Numbered from the stretch's first letter, positions 22,212 to 33,506 are shown. The stretch: 64,000 nucleotides of DNA from Lederbergia citrisecunda (GCF_018343695.1 NZ_JAGYPJ010000001.1:3612511-3676510); one strand, 5' to 3'. A program made the numbers and translations. The notes: generated from the sequence alone by a model not told the origin.

Positions 22212-23031
22212 TGTTGTAGGTGTCCGGTTTAAGAAAGCCGGTAAAATATATTATTTTGATCCAGGCGATCACCCAATTCGTAAGAATGACTTTGTGATTG
22301 TGGAAACGGCTCGTGGAATTGAATACGGAAAAGCTGTTACAGAAAAAAAACAAGTACATGATCATGATGTTGTTCTTCCACTAAAAAAAGTGGTACGGAT
22401 GGCGGATCAAAAAGATCAATTAAATGTTGATGAAAATAAAATGGCGGCAGCGGAGGCATATCAAGTTTGCAATGAGAAAATCATTGAGCATAGTCTTGAT
22501 ATGAAACTTGTAGATGTCGAATATACATTTGATCGTAATAAAGTCATTTTTTATTTTACAGCTGATGGAAGGATCGATTTTCGCGATCTCGTAAAAGACT
22601 TAGCGGCTATTTTTAGAACGAGAATTGAGCTAAGACAAATCGGTGTAAGGGACGAAGCGAAAATGTTGGGTGGTATTGGCCCTTGTGGTCGAATGCTATG
22701 TTGTTCCACGTTTTTAGGTGATTTTGAACCAGTTTCAATTAAAATGGCGAAAGATCAAAATTTGTCTCTAAATCCAACTAAAATCTCTGGGCTTTGCGGG
22801 AGGCTCATGTGCTGTTTAAAATATGAAAATGATGAATATGAGGCAGCTAAAGCAGAATTACCGGATGTTGGTGACAATATTAATACGCCTGATGGATCAG
22901 GGAAGGTCATTGGGTTGAATATATTAGAGCGCATCATTCAGGTAGAATTACCAGAGCAAGATCGCATATTGGAATATACACTAGAAGACATTTCTGGTGA
23001 AAGTGCAACATCTATCCCGGCTAGGGAATAA
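22204..23031 (+). CDS. ricT: Ric complex subunit RicT (YaaT, PSP1 domain)
   Basis: Member of the RicA/RicF/RicT (Y) complex, which binds two [4Fe-4S] clusters, stimulates phosphorelay and RNase Y-dependent mRNA maturation, and affects competence and sporulation. The 275 residues equal B. subtilis YaaT. Cluster-binding cysteines are visible in GPCGRMLCC and LCGRLMCCLKYE. GTG start within the holB 3' end, after GGGGGG. RicA and RicF lie elsewhere in B. subtilis and are not in this window. Confidence 0.96.
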   Translation: MYNVVGVRFKKAGKIYYFDPGDHPIRKNDFVIVETARGIEYGKAVTEKKQVHDHDVVLPLKKVVRMADQKDQLNVDENKMAAAEAYQVCNEKIIEHSLDMKLVDVEYTFDRNKVIFYFTADGRIDFRDLVKDLAAIFRTRIELRQIGVRDEAKMLGGIGPCGRMLCCSTFLGDFEPVSIKMAKDQNLSLNPTKISGLCGRLMCCLKYENDEYEAAKAELPDVGDNINTPDGSGKVIGLNILERIIQVELPEQDRILEYTLEDISGESATSIPARE

Positions 23032-23044
23032 TGAGGTGTAAGTC

Positions 23045-23410
23045 ATGGATAAAAAGGAGTTCTTCGATTCAGTCAGTAGCATGGAAATGCAAATTGGCCA
23101 TTTATATCAGCAGCTTGGTGAACTAAAACAATATCTAGCTGAATTAATTGAAGAAAACCATGTGTTGAAACTTGAAAACGACCATTTGCGCAAAGCTATG
23201 GAAAAAGAAACTCCAGAATCAGATGCCTCATCTGACCAAGGGAATAGTCCGGGAAAAAGTGTGTACGATAAGATATCTGAAATTGGCGAAGGCTATGATA
23301 ATTTGGCTAGACTCTATCAAGAAGGCTTCCATATTTGCAATGTCCATTTTGGCAGCCCCCGTCGTGATGAAGATTGTTTGTTTTGCTTATCTTTTTTGAA
23401 TAAAAAATAA
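23045..23410 (+). CDS. yabA: replication initiation control protein YabA
   Basis: Binds DnaA and DnaN to restrain re-initiation of replication. The 121 residues have an N-terminal leucine-rich coiled coil for tetramerisation (about residues 5-60), a flexible linker and a C-terminal zinc motif of the form HICNVHFG...CLFC. ATG start after GAGGTG. Order ricT-yabA-trmN6 is conserved with B. subtilis, although a repeat element now intervenes before trmN6. Confidence 0.95.
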   Translation: MDKKEFFDSVSSMEMQIGHLYQQLGELKQYLAELIEENHVLKLENDHLRKAMEKETPESDASSDQGNSPGKSVYDKISEIGEGYDNLARLYQEGFHICNVHFGSPRRDEDCLFCLSFLNKK

Positions 23411-23489
23411 TACAAGGTTAAGCCTTCCTCTTCTATATGAGGAGGGTTCTTTTATTTAAAGATCATAAAATATAAAATGTTATAAATGA

Positions 23490-23636
23490 TAAGTTATGAA
23501 AAGCGAAAAGTGTTTTTGATTTCCAGTTGCAGTCGCCAGCCCCCTCGAGGTCAAAAACTAGCGTCGATAAAGTCAAAGAGCGACTTTTTTTCCTCAGAAT
23601 ATTTGGGACTAATCAGGCGCCTTCCGCTTTTCTATT
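23490..23636. repeat. dispersed intergenic repeat, type B
   Basis: Starts AAAAGCGAAAAGTG, contains CCCCTCGAGGTCAAA and GTCAAAGAGCGACTTTTTTT, and ends AGGCGCCTTCCGCTTTTCTA. It splits yabA from trmN6. The same words occur at about 30.5, 43.7, 59.9 and 62.5 kb. Confidence 0.75.
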
Positions 23637-23650
23637 TGGAGAGTGTGTTA

Positions 23651-24394
23651 ATGGTAAATCTTTATGAAGATGAACGGTTAGATTATTTACTGGCGGAAAA
23701 TTTGCGGATTATTCAAAGTCCATCTGTATTTGCTTTTTCGTTAGATGCTGTTTTATTGGCACGCTTTACATATTTGCCGATTCAAAAAGGGAACATCATT
23801 GACCTATGCAGTGGAAATGGTGTTATTCCTCTTTTGCTTAGTCCTAGAACGAAAGCTAAGATTATAGGAGTAGAAATCCAGGAAAGGCTATATGATATGG
23901 CCATTCGCAGTATATCTTATAACAAGTTAGATGACAGAATTGAAATGATCCATGGTGATATAAAAGATATGCCAAAGCAGCTCGGACATGATCAATATGA
24001 TGTCGTAACATGTAATCCTCCGTATTTTTTATCACCGTCGCCTGATGTGATCAATTCAAATGAGCACTTAGCCATTGCTCGTCATGAAATTCTTTGTACA
24101 CTTGAAGATGCCGTTAAGACGAGTAGCCAACTTCTTAGGCAAGGTGGTAAAGCGGCGTTTGTACATAGGCCAGAACGATTAATGGACATTTTAACATTAA
24201 TGAGGGAATATCGCTTGGAGCCGAAAAGACTTCGATTCGTATTTCCAAAGGCAGGGAAAGAAGCAAATACGATCTTAGTTGAAGGGATTAAGGATGGGAA
24301 TGCAGGATTGAAGGTATTGCCACCTCTGTTTGTTTATAATGAAGAGAATGAATATACAGATGAAGTGAGAGACATTTTATATGGAAGCGAATGA
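23651..24394 (+). CDS. trmN6: tRNA1(Val) (adenine37-N6)-methyltransferase (YabB)
   Basis: SAM-dependent N6-adenine methyltransferase of the TrmN6 family, inferred to modify A37 of tRNA-Val. The 247 residues have the SAM motif [13 protein letters not shown] and the catalytic NPPY box ([10 protein letters not shown]). I start at ATG 23651 (GGAG nine bases upstream; family N-terminus [14 protein letters not shown]); a longer frame from 23486 runs through the repeat element and is not credible. It overlaps yazA by 14 bases. Confidence 0.93.
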   Translation: MVNLYEDERLDYLLAENLRIIQSPSVFAFSLDAVLLARFTYLPIQKGNIIDLCSGNGVIPLLLSPRTKAKIIGVEIQERLYDMAIRSISYNKLDDRIEMIHGDIKDMPKQLGHDQYDVVTCNPPYFLSPSPDVINSNEHLAIARHEILCTLEDAVKTSSQLLRQGGKAAFVHRPERLMDILTLMREYRLEPKRLRFVFPKAGKEANTILVEGIKDGNAGLKVLPPLFVYNEENEYTDEVRDILYGSE

Positions 24395-24665
24395 CCATTA
24401 TTTTTACGTATTGGAATGTAATGATGGGTCTTATTATGGCGGATACACGATCGACCTTTCTCGTAGACTTGCCCAGCATAATAGTGGGAAAGGGGCAAAA
24501 TATACGAGAGTGCGAAAGCCTGTGAAGATGATTTATGCTGAAAAATACGAAAATAAAAGTGAAGCGCTTCGGGCGGAATATGCGTTTAAACGATTGCCAA
24601 GAAAGAAAAAAGAACAATTTTTAAGTGAAACGGGTGAGTGGGATGCAAATTCAGAAAAGTTTTAG
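24381..24665 (+). CDS. yazA: GIY-YIG domain protein (YazA/UPF0213)
   Basis: A 94-residue protein that is essentially one GIY-YIG nuclease-like domain: [15 protein letters not shown] followed by the conserved Arg in [17 protein letters not shown]. No partner domain is present and the function of the family is unknown. It overlaps both trmN6 upstream and rsmI downstream, so the three are surely co-translated. Order and size match B. subtilis yazA. Confidence 0.93.
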   Translation: MEANDHYFYVLECNDGSYYGGYTIDLSRRLAQHNSGKGAKYTRVRKPVKMIYAEKYENKSEALRAEYAFKRLPRKKKEQFLSETGEWDANSEKF

Positions 24666-25521
24666 CCAATCGGAAAAAGGAATTCTGTATTTGGTGCCGA
24701 CTCCAATTGGAAATCTTGAGGATATGACATTCAGAGCAATACGTATGATGAAAGAAGCGGATGTAATTGCCGCTGAGGATACGAGGAATACAAAAAAGCT
24801 TTGTAATTATTTTGAAATTAGCACTCCTTTAGTCAGTTACCATGAACATAATAAGGATAGCAGTGGTAAAGAGCTCATAAGACGGTTAGAGGTAGGAGAA
24901 ACGGTTGCTTTAGTGAGTGATGCAGGTATGCCTTGCATTTCCGATCCAGGATTCGAGCTTGCTGCAGAAGCGATTAAAGTAGGTATTACAGTCGTTCCTT
25001 TACCGGGAGCGAATGCGGCTTTAACCGCCTTGATTGCCTCAGGCATTAAGTCCCAGCCTTTTTATTTTTATGGTTTTTTACCGAGAGGAAAAAAAGAGAA
25101 GAAGCAAGAATTGGAAGGATTAAAAAAACAACATGCTGCTCTCATTTTTTATGAAGCACCGCACCGTTTGAAAGAAACATTGAAATCGATGCATGATATA
25201 TTAGGAAATCGTAATGTCGTTCTCTGTCGGGAGCTGACCAAAAAATTCGAAGAGTTTATACGAGGAACACTGGAAGAGGCCATCACTTGGGCAGATACAG
25301 GGGAAGTTCGCGGTGAATTTTGTCTGATACTAGAAGGAAGCGCCGAAAATAATGAACTCGAGGAAGAGTCAGAATGGTGGTTTTTCATGGATGTGAAAAC
25401 CCATGTGCAACATTATATCGATGAAAAAAATCTGACTTCCAAAGAAGCTATTAAAGAAACAGCAAAAGACCGTAATCTGCCAAAACGTGAAGTATATCAA
25501 GCATTTCACGTGGATGAATAA
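24643..25521 (+). CDS. rsmI: 16S rRNA (cytidine1402-2'-O)-methyltransferase
   Basis: Methylates the 2'-OH of C1402 in the ribosomal P site. The 292 residues belong to the tetrapyrrole-methylase fold, with [17 protein letters not shown] near the N-terminus, the SAM-contact segments EDTRNTKK and [12 protein letters not shown], and [16 protein letters not shown] 24643 gives the B. subtilis YabC length; the frame is open upstream to 24625. It overlaps yazA by 23 bases. A terminator follows. Confidence 0.95.
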   Translation: MQIQKSFSQSEKGILYLVPTPIGNLEDMTFRAIRMMKEADVIAAEDTRNTKKLCNYFEISTPLVSYHEHNKDSSGKELIRRLEVGETVALVSDAGMPCISDPGFELAAEAIKVGITVVPLPGANAALTALIASGIKSQPFYFYGFLPRGKKEKKQELEGLKKQHAALIFYEAPHRLKETLKSMHDILGNRNVVLCRELTKKFEEFIRGTLEEAITWADTGEVRGEFCLILEGSAENNELEEESEWWFFMDVKTHVQHYIDEKNLTSKEAIKETAKDRNLPKREVYQAFHVDE

Positions 25522-25535
25522 TGTTAATCTTAAGA

Positions 25536-25569
25536 AAGAATGTCCGGCATAACCGAACATTCTTTTTTA
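25536..25569 (+). terminator. rsmI terminator
   Basis: AGAATGTCCGG and CCGAACATTCT pair with one mismatch and run into T6. Confidence 0.85.
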
Positions 25570-25651
25570 TTAAAGCTCTGTTAAAGAACCGATACTTATG
25601 ATAGTCTGCGCTATCTGTCTTCAATACTAATAAATGAAAGGTAAACAAAAT

Positions 25652-26104
25652 ATGCCTATTATTAAACACGATATTTATATCAATGCACCAATCAATGTTT
25701 GTTTTGACCTTGCGAGAAACGTAGAAGTACACACAGAAACAACAAGTAAAACAAAGGAAAGAGCAATTGATGGTGTTACAGGTGGACTGATGGAAAATGG
25801 CGATACAGTTACTTGGGAAGCCACCCATTTCGGAGTAAAACAAAAATTAACAGCTAAGATAATAGATATGGAAAAACCATATAAATTTACAGATATTATG
25901 GTGAAGGGAGCATTCCACTCTTTTACACATACACACGAATTTATAGAAAGTGGCAAAGGAACTATTATGAAAGATACCTTTTCTTATAAATCTCCTTTTG
26001 GCATTCTTGGAAAAATAGCTGATACATTATTTTTAGAAAAATATATGAGAAATTTTATTTTAAATCGTGCTAAAGGGTTAAAAAAGATAGCTGAAAAAAA
26101 GTAA
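25652..26104 (+). CDS. SRPBCC family protein
   Basis: A 150-residue protein with the helix-grip (START/polyketide cyclase-like) fold signature: INAPINVCFDLARNVEVH at the N-terminus, a beta-rich middle and a long C-terminal helix. Such proteins bind hydrophobic ligands; no ligand can be inferred. The start at ATG 25652 follows AAAGG better than the in-frame ATG at 25634. It has no counterpart at this place in B. subtilis and heads an inserted block before abrB. Confidence 0.8.
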   Translation: MPIIKHDIYINAPINVCFDLARNVEVHTETTSKTKERAIDGVTGGLMENGDTVTWEATHFGVKQKLTAKIIDMEKPYKFTDIMVKGAFHSFTHTHEFIESGKGTIMKDTFSYKSPFGILGKIADTLFLEKYMRNFILNRAKGLKKIAEKK

Positions 26105-26245
26105 TGGAACCACTTCATTATTTTTTTTTGAGTAAAATCATGTAACAGAGCCTTTTTATTTAAAAAACGATCAACGGGTTTCCTATTTCTGGGAATGCTC
26201 ATTTTTATGATTGTCATTTTAGGCAACAAATGATAAATTAAGTAA

Positions 26246-26251
26246 TATAAT
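26246..26251 (+). promoter_or_regulatory. candidate -10 box of the yrrT operon
   Basis: TATAAT at 26246-26251, 37 bases before the yrrT ATG. No good -35 stands 17 bases upstream. The AT-rich stretch just after it (AATTCCGAG) could hold a regulator half-site; CymR would be expected from the B. subtilis homologous operon, but I do not see a full site. Confidence 0.35.
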
Positions 26252-26287
26252 AATTCCGAGTAATTTTATCCGAAAAGGAGGATAAAT

Positions 26288-26938
26288 ATGTCCACCGATT
26301 TTACTGCATTATTTGATGAATGGTCTGATTCCTATGATGAAACGGTAGCGGGGCATGATCCAGAATATAATGAAGTTTTTCGAAATTATCTTCATATATT
26401 AGAAGAGGTCGTGAAAAAATCAAAGGGAAATACAATCGAATTTGGGGTTGGAACAGGAAATTTAACACAATTGTTAGTAAAGAGCGGGAAAAGAGTATGT
26501 GGCATTGAACCTTCAGCGGGAATGAGAAAAGTGGCAAAGCAAAAATTACCGGAAGTAAAGATTTTACAAGGAGATTTTCTATCGTTTACACATCCATTTC
26601 AATTTGTCGATACGATTGTCAGCACGTATGCCTTTCATCATTTGACAGATGATGAAAAGGAAACAGCGATAAGAAATTATAGTTCAATTTTGGGGAACGA
26701 TGGCAAAATAGTATTTGCTGATACATTGTTTGAAGATGAAAATGCTAAAAGTAATATGATACTAAAAGCGGAGAATAGTAGATTTCATCGATTGGCAAAT
26801 GATTTACGTACAGAATATTATACAACTATCCCTGTTATGAAAGATCTTTTCGAACAAAACGATTTCACGGTTACTTTTACGCAAAAAAATGATTTCGTAT
26901 GGATAATCGAAGCAAAAAAACGAAGGAGAGAATCATAA
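26288..26938 (+). CDS. yrrT: SAM-dependent methyltransferase (YrrT-like)
   Basis: Class I methyltransferase, 216 residues, SAM motif [14 protein letters not shown] and motif [15 protein letters not shown]. In B. subtilis yrrT opens the CymR-controlled operon that recycles S-adenosylhomocysteine into cysteine; its methyl acceptor is unknown. Here it also opens a four-gene operon. ATG after AAGGAGGAT; the stop overlaps the luxS start (TAATG), so translation is coupled. Confidence 0.88.
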   Translation: MSTDFTALFDEWSDSYDETVAGHDPEYNEVFRNYLHILEEVVKKSKGNTIEFGVGTGNLTQLLVKSGKRVCGIEPSAGMRKVAKQKLPEVKILQGDFLSFTHPFQFVDTIVSTYAFHHLTDDEKETAIRNYSSILGNDGKIVFADTLFEDENAKSNMILKAENSRFHRLANDLRTEYYTTIPVMKDLFEQNDFTVTFTQKNDFVWIIEAKKRRRES

Positions 26939-27405
26939 TGACAGTGAAAAAAACGATGAACGTGGAGAGCTTTAATTTAGATCATACAAAGGTAAAAGCC
27001 CCTTATATTCGCCTTGCGGGCGTGAAAACGGGATATAACGGAGATGAAATTCGTAAATATGATATCCGTTTTTGCCAGCCAAATAAAGAGCATATGGAAA
27101 TGCCGTCCTTACATTCATTGGAACATATGATGGCGGAATTTAGTAGGAATTATTCGGATAGCATTGTCGACATTAGTCCAATGGGGTGCCAAACAGGTTT
27201 TTACCTATCAGTCGTTAATCATGATGACTATGACGATGTATTGTCCCTCGTGGAGAAGACGTTACAGGATGTACTGACGGCAACGGAAGTTCCAGCTTGC
27301 AATGAAGTTCAATGTGGCTGGGCAGCAAGCCATAGTCTAGAAGGGGCAAAGGAAATTGCTGAAAAAATGCTTTCAAGACGAGATGAATGGACAGAAGTTT
27401 TTTAA
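26938..27405 (+). CDS. luxS: S-ribosylhomocysteine lyase LuxS
   Basis: Splits S-ribosylhomocysteine to homocysteine and DPD, the precursor of autoinducer-2. The 155 residues show the metal ligands in HSLEHMMAE and QCGWAA, and the catalytic cysteine in GCQTGFY. I use ATG 26938, sharing a base with the yrrT stop; the longer frame overlaps yrrT. In B. subtilis the second gene of this operon is mtnN and luxS lies alone elsewhere, so the arrangement here is different. Confidence 0.96.
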   Translation: MTVKKTMNVESFNLDHTKVKAPYIRLAGVKTGYNGDEIRKYDIRFCQPNKEHMEMPSLHSLEHMMAEFSRNYSDSIVDISPMGCQTGFYLSVVNHDDYDDVLSLVEKTLQDVLTATEVPACNEVQCGWAASHSLEGAKEIAEKMLSRRDEWTEVF

Positions 27406-27419
27406 GAAGGGATACTAAT

Positions 27420-28349
27420 ATGAAATATGCTAGGAGTATTCATGAATTAGTTGGGAATACGCCGTTATTGGAAATAACATCTTTTACACTTCCTGATGGA
27501 GTGAAGCTTTTTGCAAAATTGGAGTTTTTCAACCCTGGAGGAAGTGTTAAGGATCGACTTGGTCAATATATACTTAAGCAAGCGATTCAAGAGGGCCGCT
27601 TACAAAAAGGCGGCACTATCATTGAACCAACTGCAGGCAATACTGGAATTGGACTCGCTCTTGCAGCGATTAAATATGGCGTTAAAGCTATCTTTGTAAC
27701 TCCTAAAAAATTTAGTAGGGAAAAGCAAACGCTAATGCGCGCACTTGGAGCGGAAGTAATCAATACGCCTACAGAACTCGGGATGGAAGGTGCGATTCAA
27801 AAAGCGAAGGAGCTTCTAGCAGAGATTCCGGATGCTTTTTATCCTGGCCAATTTCACAATCCCAATAATCCAGCTACGTATTATGAAACGATAGGTCCCG
27901 AATTGTATGAAGCACTGGATGGCAAAATTGATATTTTTGTCGCTGGAGCGGGTTCGGGTGGAACCTTTATGGGGACTGCTACATATTTGAAAGAGCGGAT
28001 TCGTGAAGTCAAATGTGTGGTCGTTGAACCTGAAGGGTCGATTCTAAATGGAGGGGAGCCAGGCTCTCATCGAACGGAAGGAATTGGCATGGAATTTATT
28101 CCTCCTTTTATGGATACATCCATATTTGATGAAATATATACGATTTCCGATCAGGAAGCCTTTTATACTCTTAAAGAGGCAGCAAGACTGGAAGGATTAT
28201 TAATAGGAAGTTCATCAGGCGCGGCACTTGCAGCGTCGTTAAAAGAAGCAAGAAAAGCAAAACCAGGTACAAATATTGTAACGATTTTTCCGGATAGTAG
28301 TGAACGATATATAAGCAGTGATATATATGACGGAGGTGAAGTTAGTTGA
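27420..28349 (+). CDS. mccA: cystathionine beta-synthase, O-acetylserine-dependent (MccA)
   Basis: PLP enzyme joining homocysteine to O-acetylserine to form cystathionine. The 309 residues belong to the cysteine synthase family: NPGGSVKDRLG with the PLP lysine, the phosphate loop AGSGGTFMG and the substrate loop EPTAGNTGIG. I choose ATG 27420, 14 bases after luxS, over the overlapping frame. With mccB it completes reverse transsulfuration from the homocysteine made by LuxS. Confidence 0.93.
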   Translation: MKYARSIHELVGNTPLLEITSFTLPDGVKLFAKLEFFNPGGSVKDRLGQYILKQAIQEGRLQKGGTIIEPTAGNTGIGLALAAIKYGVKAIFVTPKKFSREKQTLMRALGAEVINTPTELGMEGAIQKAKELLAEIPDAFYPGQFHNPNNPATYYETIGPELYEALDGKIDIFVAGAGSGGTFMGTATYLKERIREVKCVVVEPEGSILNGGEPGSHRTEGIGMEFIPPFMDTSIFDEIYTISDQEAFYTLKEAARLEGLLIGSSSGAALAASLKEARKAKPGTNIVTIFPDSSERYISSDIYDGGEVS

Positions 28350-29476
28350 AAAAGAAAACGAAATTGATTCACGGTGGAGTTGGCAGGGATCCGTATACAG
28401 GTGCTGTTTCAATTCCAATCTACCAAGCTAGTACATTTAAACAAGATGGAGTCGGAAATTTCAAATATGAATATGCGAGAACTGGAAATCCAACACGGGA
28501 AGCATTGGAAAAATTAATAGCGGATATTGAAGGTGGAGTTAGAGGGCTGGCGTTTGGCTCAGGTATGGCAGCCATTACGGCGGTTGTCCAGCTTTTTTCT
28601 GCAGGCGATCATCTCATCTTAACGGATGACGTATATGGTGGAACATTTAGAGTCATGACGAAAGTGTTCAACCGTTTTGGAATTGACGTTTCATTTGTAG
28701 ATACTACTGATTTAGATAAGGTAGAAAAAGCAATATTACCAAATACAAAAGCCATTTATATTGAAACTCCAACGAACCCATTATTGAAAATTACGGATTT
28801 ACAAGCAGTTAGTACAATCGCTAAAGAACAAGAGCTATTACTTATTGTCGACAATACGTTTAGCACTCCTTATTGGCAAACTCCTATCGAACTTGGTGCC
28901 GATATTGTTCTTCATAGTGCAACGAAATATCTCGGGGGACATAGTGATGTAGTCGCAGGTCTTGTCGTTGCTGCGAATGATAAACTGGGTGAAGAGCTGC
29001 ACTTTATTCAAAATTCAACAGGTGGTGTTCTTGGGCCGCAAGATAGCTGGTTATTAATGCGTGGAATCAAAACGCTAGGGATAAGGATGGAAGAAATCGA
29101 AGCAAATACAAGAGTAATTGCGTCTTTTCTAGTAGAACATCCTTCAGTCGGAAAAGTATACTACCCAGGATTTGAAGATCATCCAGGTCATACTGTTCAC
29201 AAAAAGCAAGCAGGGGGCTTTGGAGGAATGATTTCCTTCACGGTCAAAAGTGAAGAAAAAGCATTGGATTTATTAAAAAGGGTCCAATATTTTACCCTTG
29301 CCGAAAGCTTAGGTGCAGTAGAAAGCTTAATATCGATACCAGCATTGATGACACATGCTTCTATTCCACGAGAAAGAAGACTAGAGCTAGGAATTGAGGA
29401 TGGCTTAGTGCGGATTTCTGTTGGTCTTGAGGATGTGGAGGACTTATTGGACGATCTTGGAAAAGCAATGGAATAA
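28346..29476 (+). CDS. mccB: cystathionine gamma-lyase / homocysteine gamma-lyase (MccB)
   Basis: Cleaves cystathionine to cysteine, 2-oxobutyrate and ammonia. The 376-residue Cys/Met-metabolism PLP enzyme has the lysine in HSATKYLGGHSDV, the family signature FGSGMAAI and the C-terminal GLEDVEDLLDDL. The start is TTG at 28346, overlapping the mccA stop by four bases and preceded by GGAGGTGA at good spacing. It ends the operon, with a terminator 38 bases later. Confidence 0.94.
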   Translation: MKKKTKLIHGGVGRDPYTGAVSIPIYQASTFKQDGVGNFKYEYARTGNPTREALEKLIADIEGGVRGLAFGSGMAAITAVVQLFSAGDHLILTDDVYGGTFRVMTKVFNRFGIDVSFVDTTDLDKVEKAILPNTKAIYIETPTNPLLKITDLQAVSTIAKEQELLLIVDNTFSTPYWQTPIELGADIVLHSATKYLGGHSDVVAGLVVAANDKLGEELHFIQNSTGGVLGPQDSWLLMRGIKTLGIRMEEIEANTRVIASFLVEHPSVGKVYYPGFEDHPGHTVHKKQAGGFGGMISFTVKSEEKALDLLKRVQYFTLAESLGAVESLISIPALMTHASIPRERRLELGIEDGLVRISVGLEDVEDLLDDLGKAME

Positions 29477-29513
29477 ATAAGTACTGTTTTATTTAATTCT
29501 ATAAAAATACTAA

Positions 29514-29542
29514 AATGCCAGCTCATATCGAGCTGGCATTCA
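29514..29542. terminator. bidirectional terminator between mccB and abrB
   Basis: AATGCCAGCTC and GAGCTGGCATT pair perfectly around ATATC. The genes converge on it. T and A tracts on the two sides are short. Confidence 0.75.
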
Positions 29543-29546
29543 TTGA

Positions 29547-29825
29547 TTATTTTTTAAATGCATTTTGAATTTCTGAAATAAGCTCATCAGCACCTTCGCG
29601 GCTAAGTACTAATTTTCCTCCCGCTAGGACTACGTTGTCTTCTGAAACATTACCTGTAATATGGCATGTCATGCTTGGTTTATATTTCTTCAAGATGATT
29701 TTATCATCATCAACATAAATTTCCAACGCATCTTTTTCCCCTATTCCTAAAGTGCGTCGAAGTTCTATTGGAATTACTACACGGCCAAGCTCATCAACTT
29801 TACGGACAATACCAGTGGACTTCAT
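29547..29825 (-). CDS. abrB: transition state regulator AbrB
   Basis: Global DNA-binding repressor of post-exponential genes. The 92 residues open with the swapped-hairpin AbrB domain (STGIVRKVDELGRVVIP), nearly identical to B. subtilis AbrB, and close with the C-terminal multimerisation domain (VLAGGKLVLSREGAD). The single cysteine in MTCHITG is conserved. It is a paralogue of spoVT in this window. Upstream lies a sigma-A promoter followed by two Spo0A-box-like sites. Confidence 0.97.
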   Translation of the reverse strand: MKSTGIVRKVDELGRVVIPIELRRTLGIGEKDALEIYVDDDKIILKKYKPSMTCHITGNVSEDNVVLAGGKLVLSREGADELISEIQNAFKK

Positions 29826-29874
29826 ATACTTCTGTTCCTCCCCATATATATTGGATGTCTATTTTTTTAGTTTT

Positions 29875-29891
29875 TTCGTCATTTTTCGACA
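29875..29891 (-). promoter_or_regulatory. Spo0A boxes downstream of the abrB start site
   Basis: On the minus strand TGTCGAA (29891-29885), a perfect core 0A box, is followed by TGACGAA (29881-29875), one mismatch. They lie about 10-26 bases after the predicted transcription start, the placement by which Spo0A-P represses abrB in B. subtilis. Confidence 0.75.
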
Positions 29892-29907
29892 AAGTTCTTC
29901 TTTCTTT

Positions 29908-29936
29908 ATGATAACAGTTCTTCCAATTAAAGTCAA
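29908..29936 (-). promoter_or_regulatory. abrB promoter
   Basis: Minus strand: TTGACT at 29936-29931, 17-base spacer, TATCAT at 29913-29908. Confidence 0.7.
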
Positions 29937-30302
29937 TCAGAAAGCGGATCGCCTTGCTCATCAACATCCGAATTTCGGGGTCTAGAACTTGCGATAAAGG
30001 ACACACAATGAGTACTCGAAAAGCGGATGGCGCCTGAAGTGAAAGGAAGGCTACAGGCGCAATTTTTTGTTGCAGGGTTAGGCAGCACGTGCTGTCGCTT
30101 CGCCTGCACTAGTACATCCGTGTACGTCGCAACACCTTCTTTCATTGTATCCTGCGGTTATTCGACAAGCGCATCTTCTGAGGATGAAAAAAGTCGTTTT
30201 TTGACTTATTATCTCGATGGATTGTAGGTGAATCGATTCTGACTTATTGTTGGAAAGGGGACAAGAAGTTTGCGAGTCATATGCACTGGAGTTGGACAAA
30301 TA
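29930..30302. repeat. mosaic of dispersed repeat fragments
   Basis: The gap between abrB and metG carries no gene. This part is built of pieces seen elsewhere: GCGGATCGCCTTGCTCATC, GGAAGGCTACAGGCGCAA, AGTCGTTTTTTGACTTATT and GGGGACAAGAAGTTTGC, but no piece is complete. Short ORFs here on both strands overlap each other and resemble no protein. Confidence 0.6.
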
Positions 30303-30439
30303 AGTACGTTTAAAAAGTTGTTTTCTATAAATAACTTATACATTCTTCAACAATTGAAAAAATGAGCATGCCTAAGTTGCGTAAATACTATTTTTCACGT
30401 ATATTTTGATGATATAAGAGGTAATCATGCGTATATTGG

Positions 30440-30575
30440 AAGGAAAGTGAAAGGCGTCTGATCAGCCCTGACAAGCAAATGTTCTAAGTTAAAAAAAGTC
30501 CGTATTTTGACTTTTATTGACGCTGGCTTTTGACCTCGAAGGGCAGGTTCTGCAGCTGGACAGCGAAACTCAAAA
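30440..30575. repeat. dispersed intergenic repeat, type B
   Basis: Begins GAAAGTGAAAGGCGTCTGAT and ends TTTTGACCTCGAAGGGCAGG. The centre AAAAAAAGTCCGTATTTTGACTTTT is a hairpin seen also in the 59.9-kb copy. It ends about 25 bases before metG. Confidence 0.65.
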
Positions 30576-30582
30576 AACTTGA

Positions 30583-32562
<1,980 letters not shown>

Positions 32563-32603
32563 ATTTAATATTTCTGTTCATTCGGAAGATTGAACAAATG
32601 CAG

Positions 32604-32660
32604 ATAACATAGAGAGAATTCAACGATAAAGCGGTTTTAATATGCTCTCTATGTTATTTC
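32604..32660 (+). terminator. metG terminator-like hairpin
   Basis: ATAACATAGAGAG and CTCTCTATGTTAT pair around a loop of about 28 bases. The tail TTCATTTTG is only moderately T-rich. Confidence 0.6.
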
Positions 32661-32738
32661 ATTTTGTAATCCAAATGTTAGTTAGCTGTGATAAATGTTA
32701 CGAAATAAAAGAGTATACTCATTAAAGGAGTCTAAATT

Positions 32739-33506
32739 ATGCTATTTGATACACACGTTCACCTAAATGATGACCAATATGCTGAAGACTTGGATGAAGT
32801 CATCGCCCGCGCGAAAAATACGGGTGTTGAATATATGGTTGTAGTGGGGTTTGACCGAAAAACAATCCAAAAAGCATTGGAGATCATTAGTGAGCACGAA
32901 TTTATTTATGCTAGTGTTGGATGGCATCCAGTTGACGCAATTGATATGACAGAAGAAGATCTTATATGGCTTGAAGAGGTTGCGGCACATCCTAAAGTGG
33001 TGGCCTTAGGCGAAATGGGGCTTGACTATCATTGGGACAAATCGCCAAAGGAGATCCAGAAGGAAGTATTCCGTAAACAAATCAGGCTAGCTAAAAAAAT
33101 AAACATGCCAATCATTATACATAACCGAGATGCTACGCAAGACATCATCCAAATTTTACAGGAAGAAAATGCAGAAGAAGTTGGGGGCATTATGCATTGT
33201 TTCAGTGGAAGTGCTGAGGTGGCGAAACAATGTCTGGATTTAAATTTTTATATTTCTCTCGGTGGTCCTGTAACATTTAAAAATGCGAAAAAGCCGAAGG
33301 AAGTTGCAATTCAAGTCCCACTAGACCGTCTATTGATCGAGACGGATTGCCCGTATTTAGCACCGCATCCTTACAGGGGCAAAAGAAACGAGCCTAGTTA
33401 TGTAAGGCTTGTTGCTGAGCAAATTGCCGATTTAAAAGGATTAAATTTGGAAGAAGTAGCACAAATCACAACAGCAAATGCAAAAAAAGTATTCGGCATC
33501 GATTGA
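32739..33506 (+). CDS. yabD: TatD family metal-dependent hydrolase (YabD)
   Basis: A 255-residue TIM-barrel metallohydrolase of the TatD family, members of which are 3'-5' DNases. The metal ligands are visible: DTHVHLND at the N-terminus, a Glu in LGEMGLDYHW, IIHNRDA, MHCFSG and the final Asp in ETDCPYLAP. Start ATG after AAAGGAG. Position between metG and yabE matches B. subtilis yabD. Confidence 0.95.
   Translation: MLFDTHVHLNDDQYAEDLDEVIARAKNTGVEYMVVVGFDRKTIQKALEIISEHEFIYASVGWHPVDAIDMTEEDLIWLEEVAAHPKVVALGEMGLDYHWDKSPKEIQKEVFRKQIRLAKKINMPIIIHNRDATQDIIQILQEENAEEVGGIMHCFSGSAEVAKQCLDLNFYISLGGPVTFKNAKKPKEVAIQVPLDRLLIETDCPYLAPHPYRGKRNEPSYVRLVAEQIADLKGLNLEEVAQITTANAKKVFGID

Noticed and set aside
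30027-30299. Overlapping short ORFs between abrB and metG
   Set aside because: They fall in repeat fragments on both strands with no ribosome sites or protein-like features.
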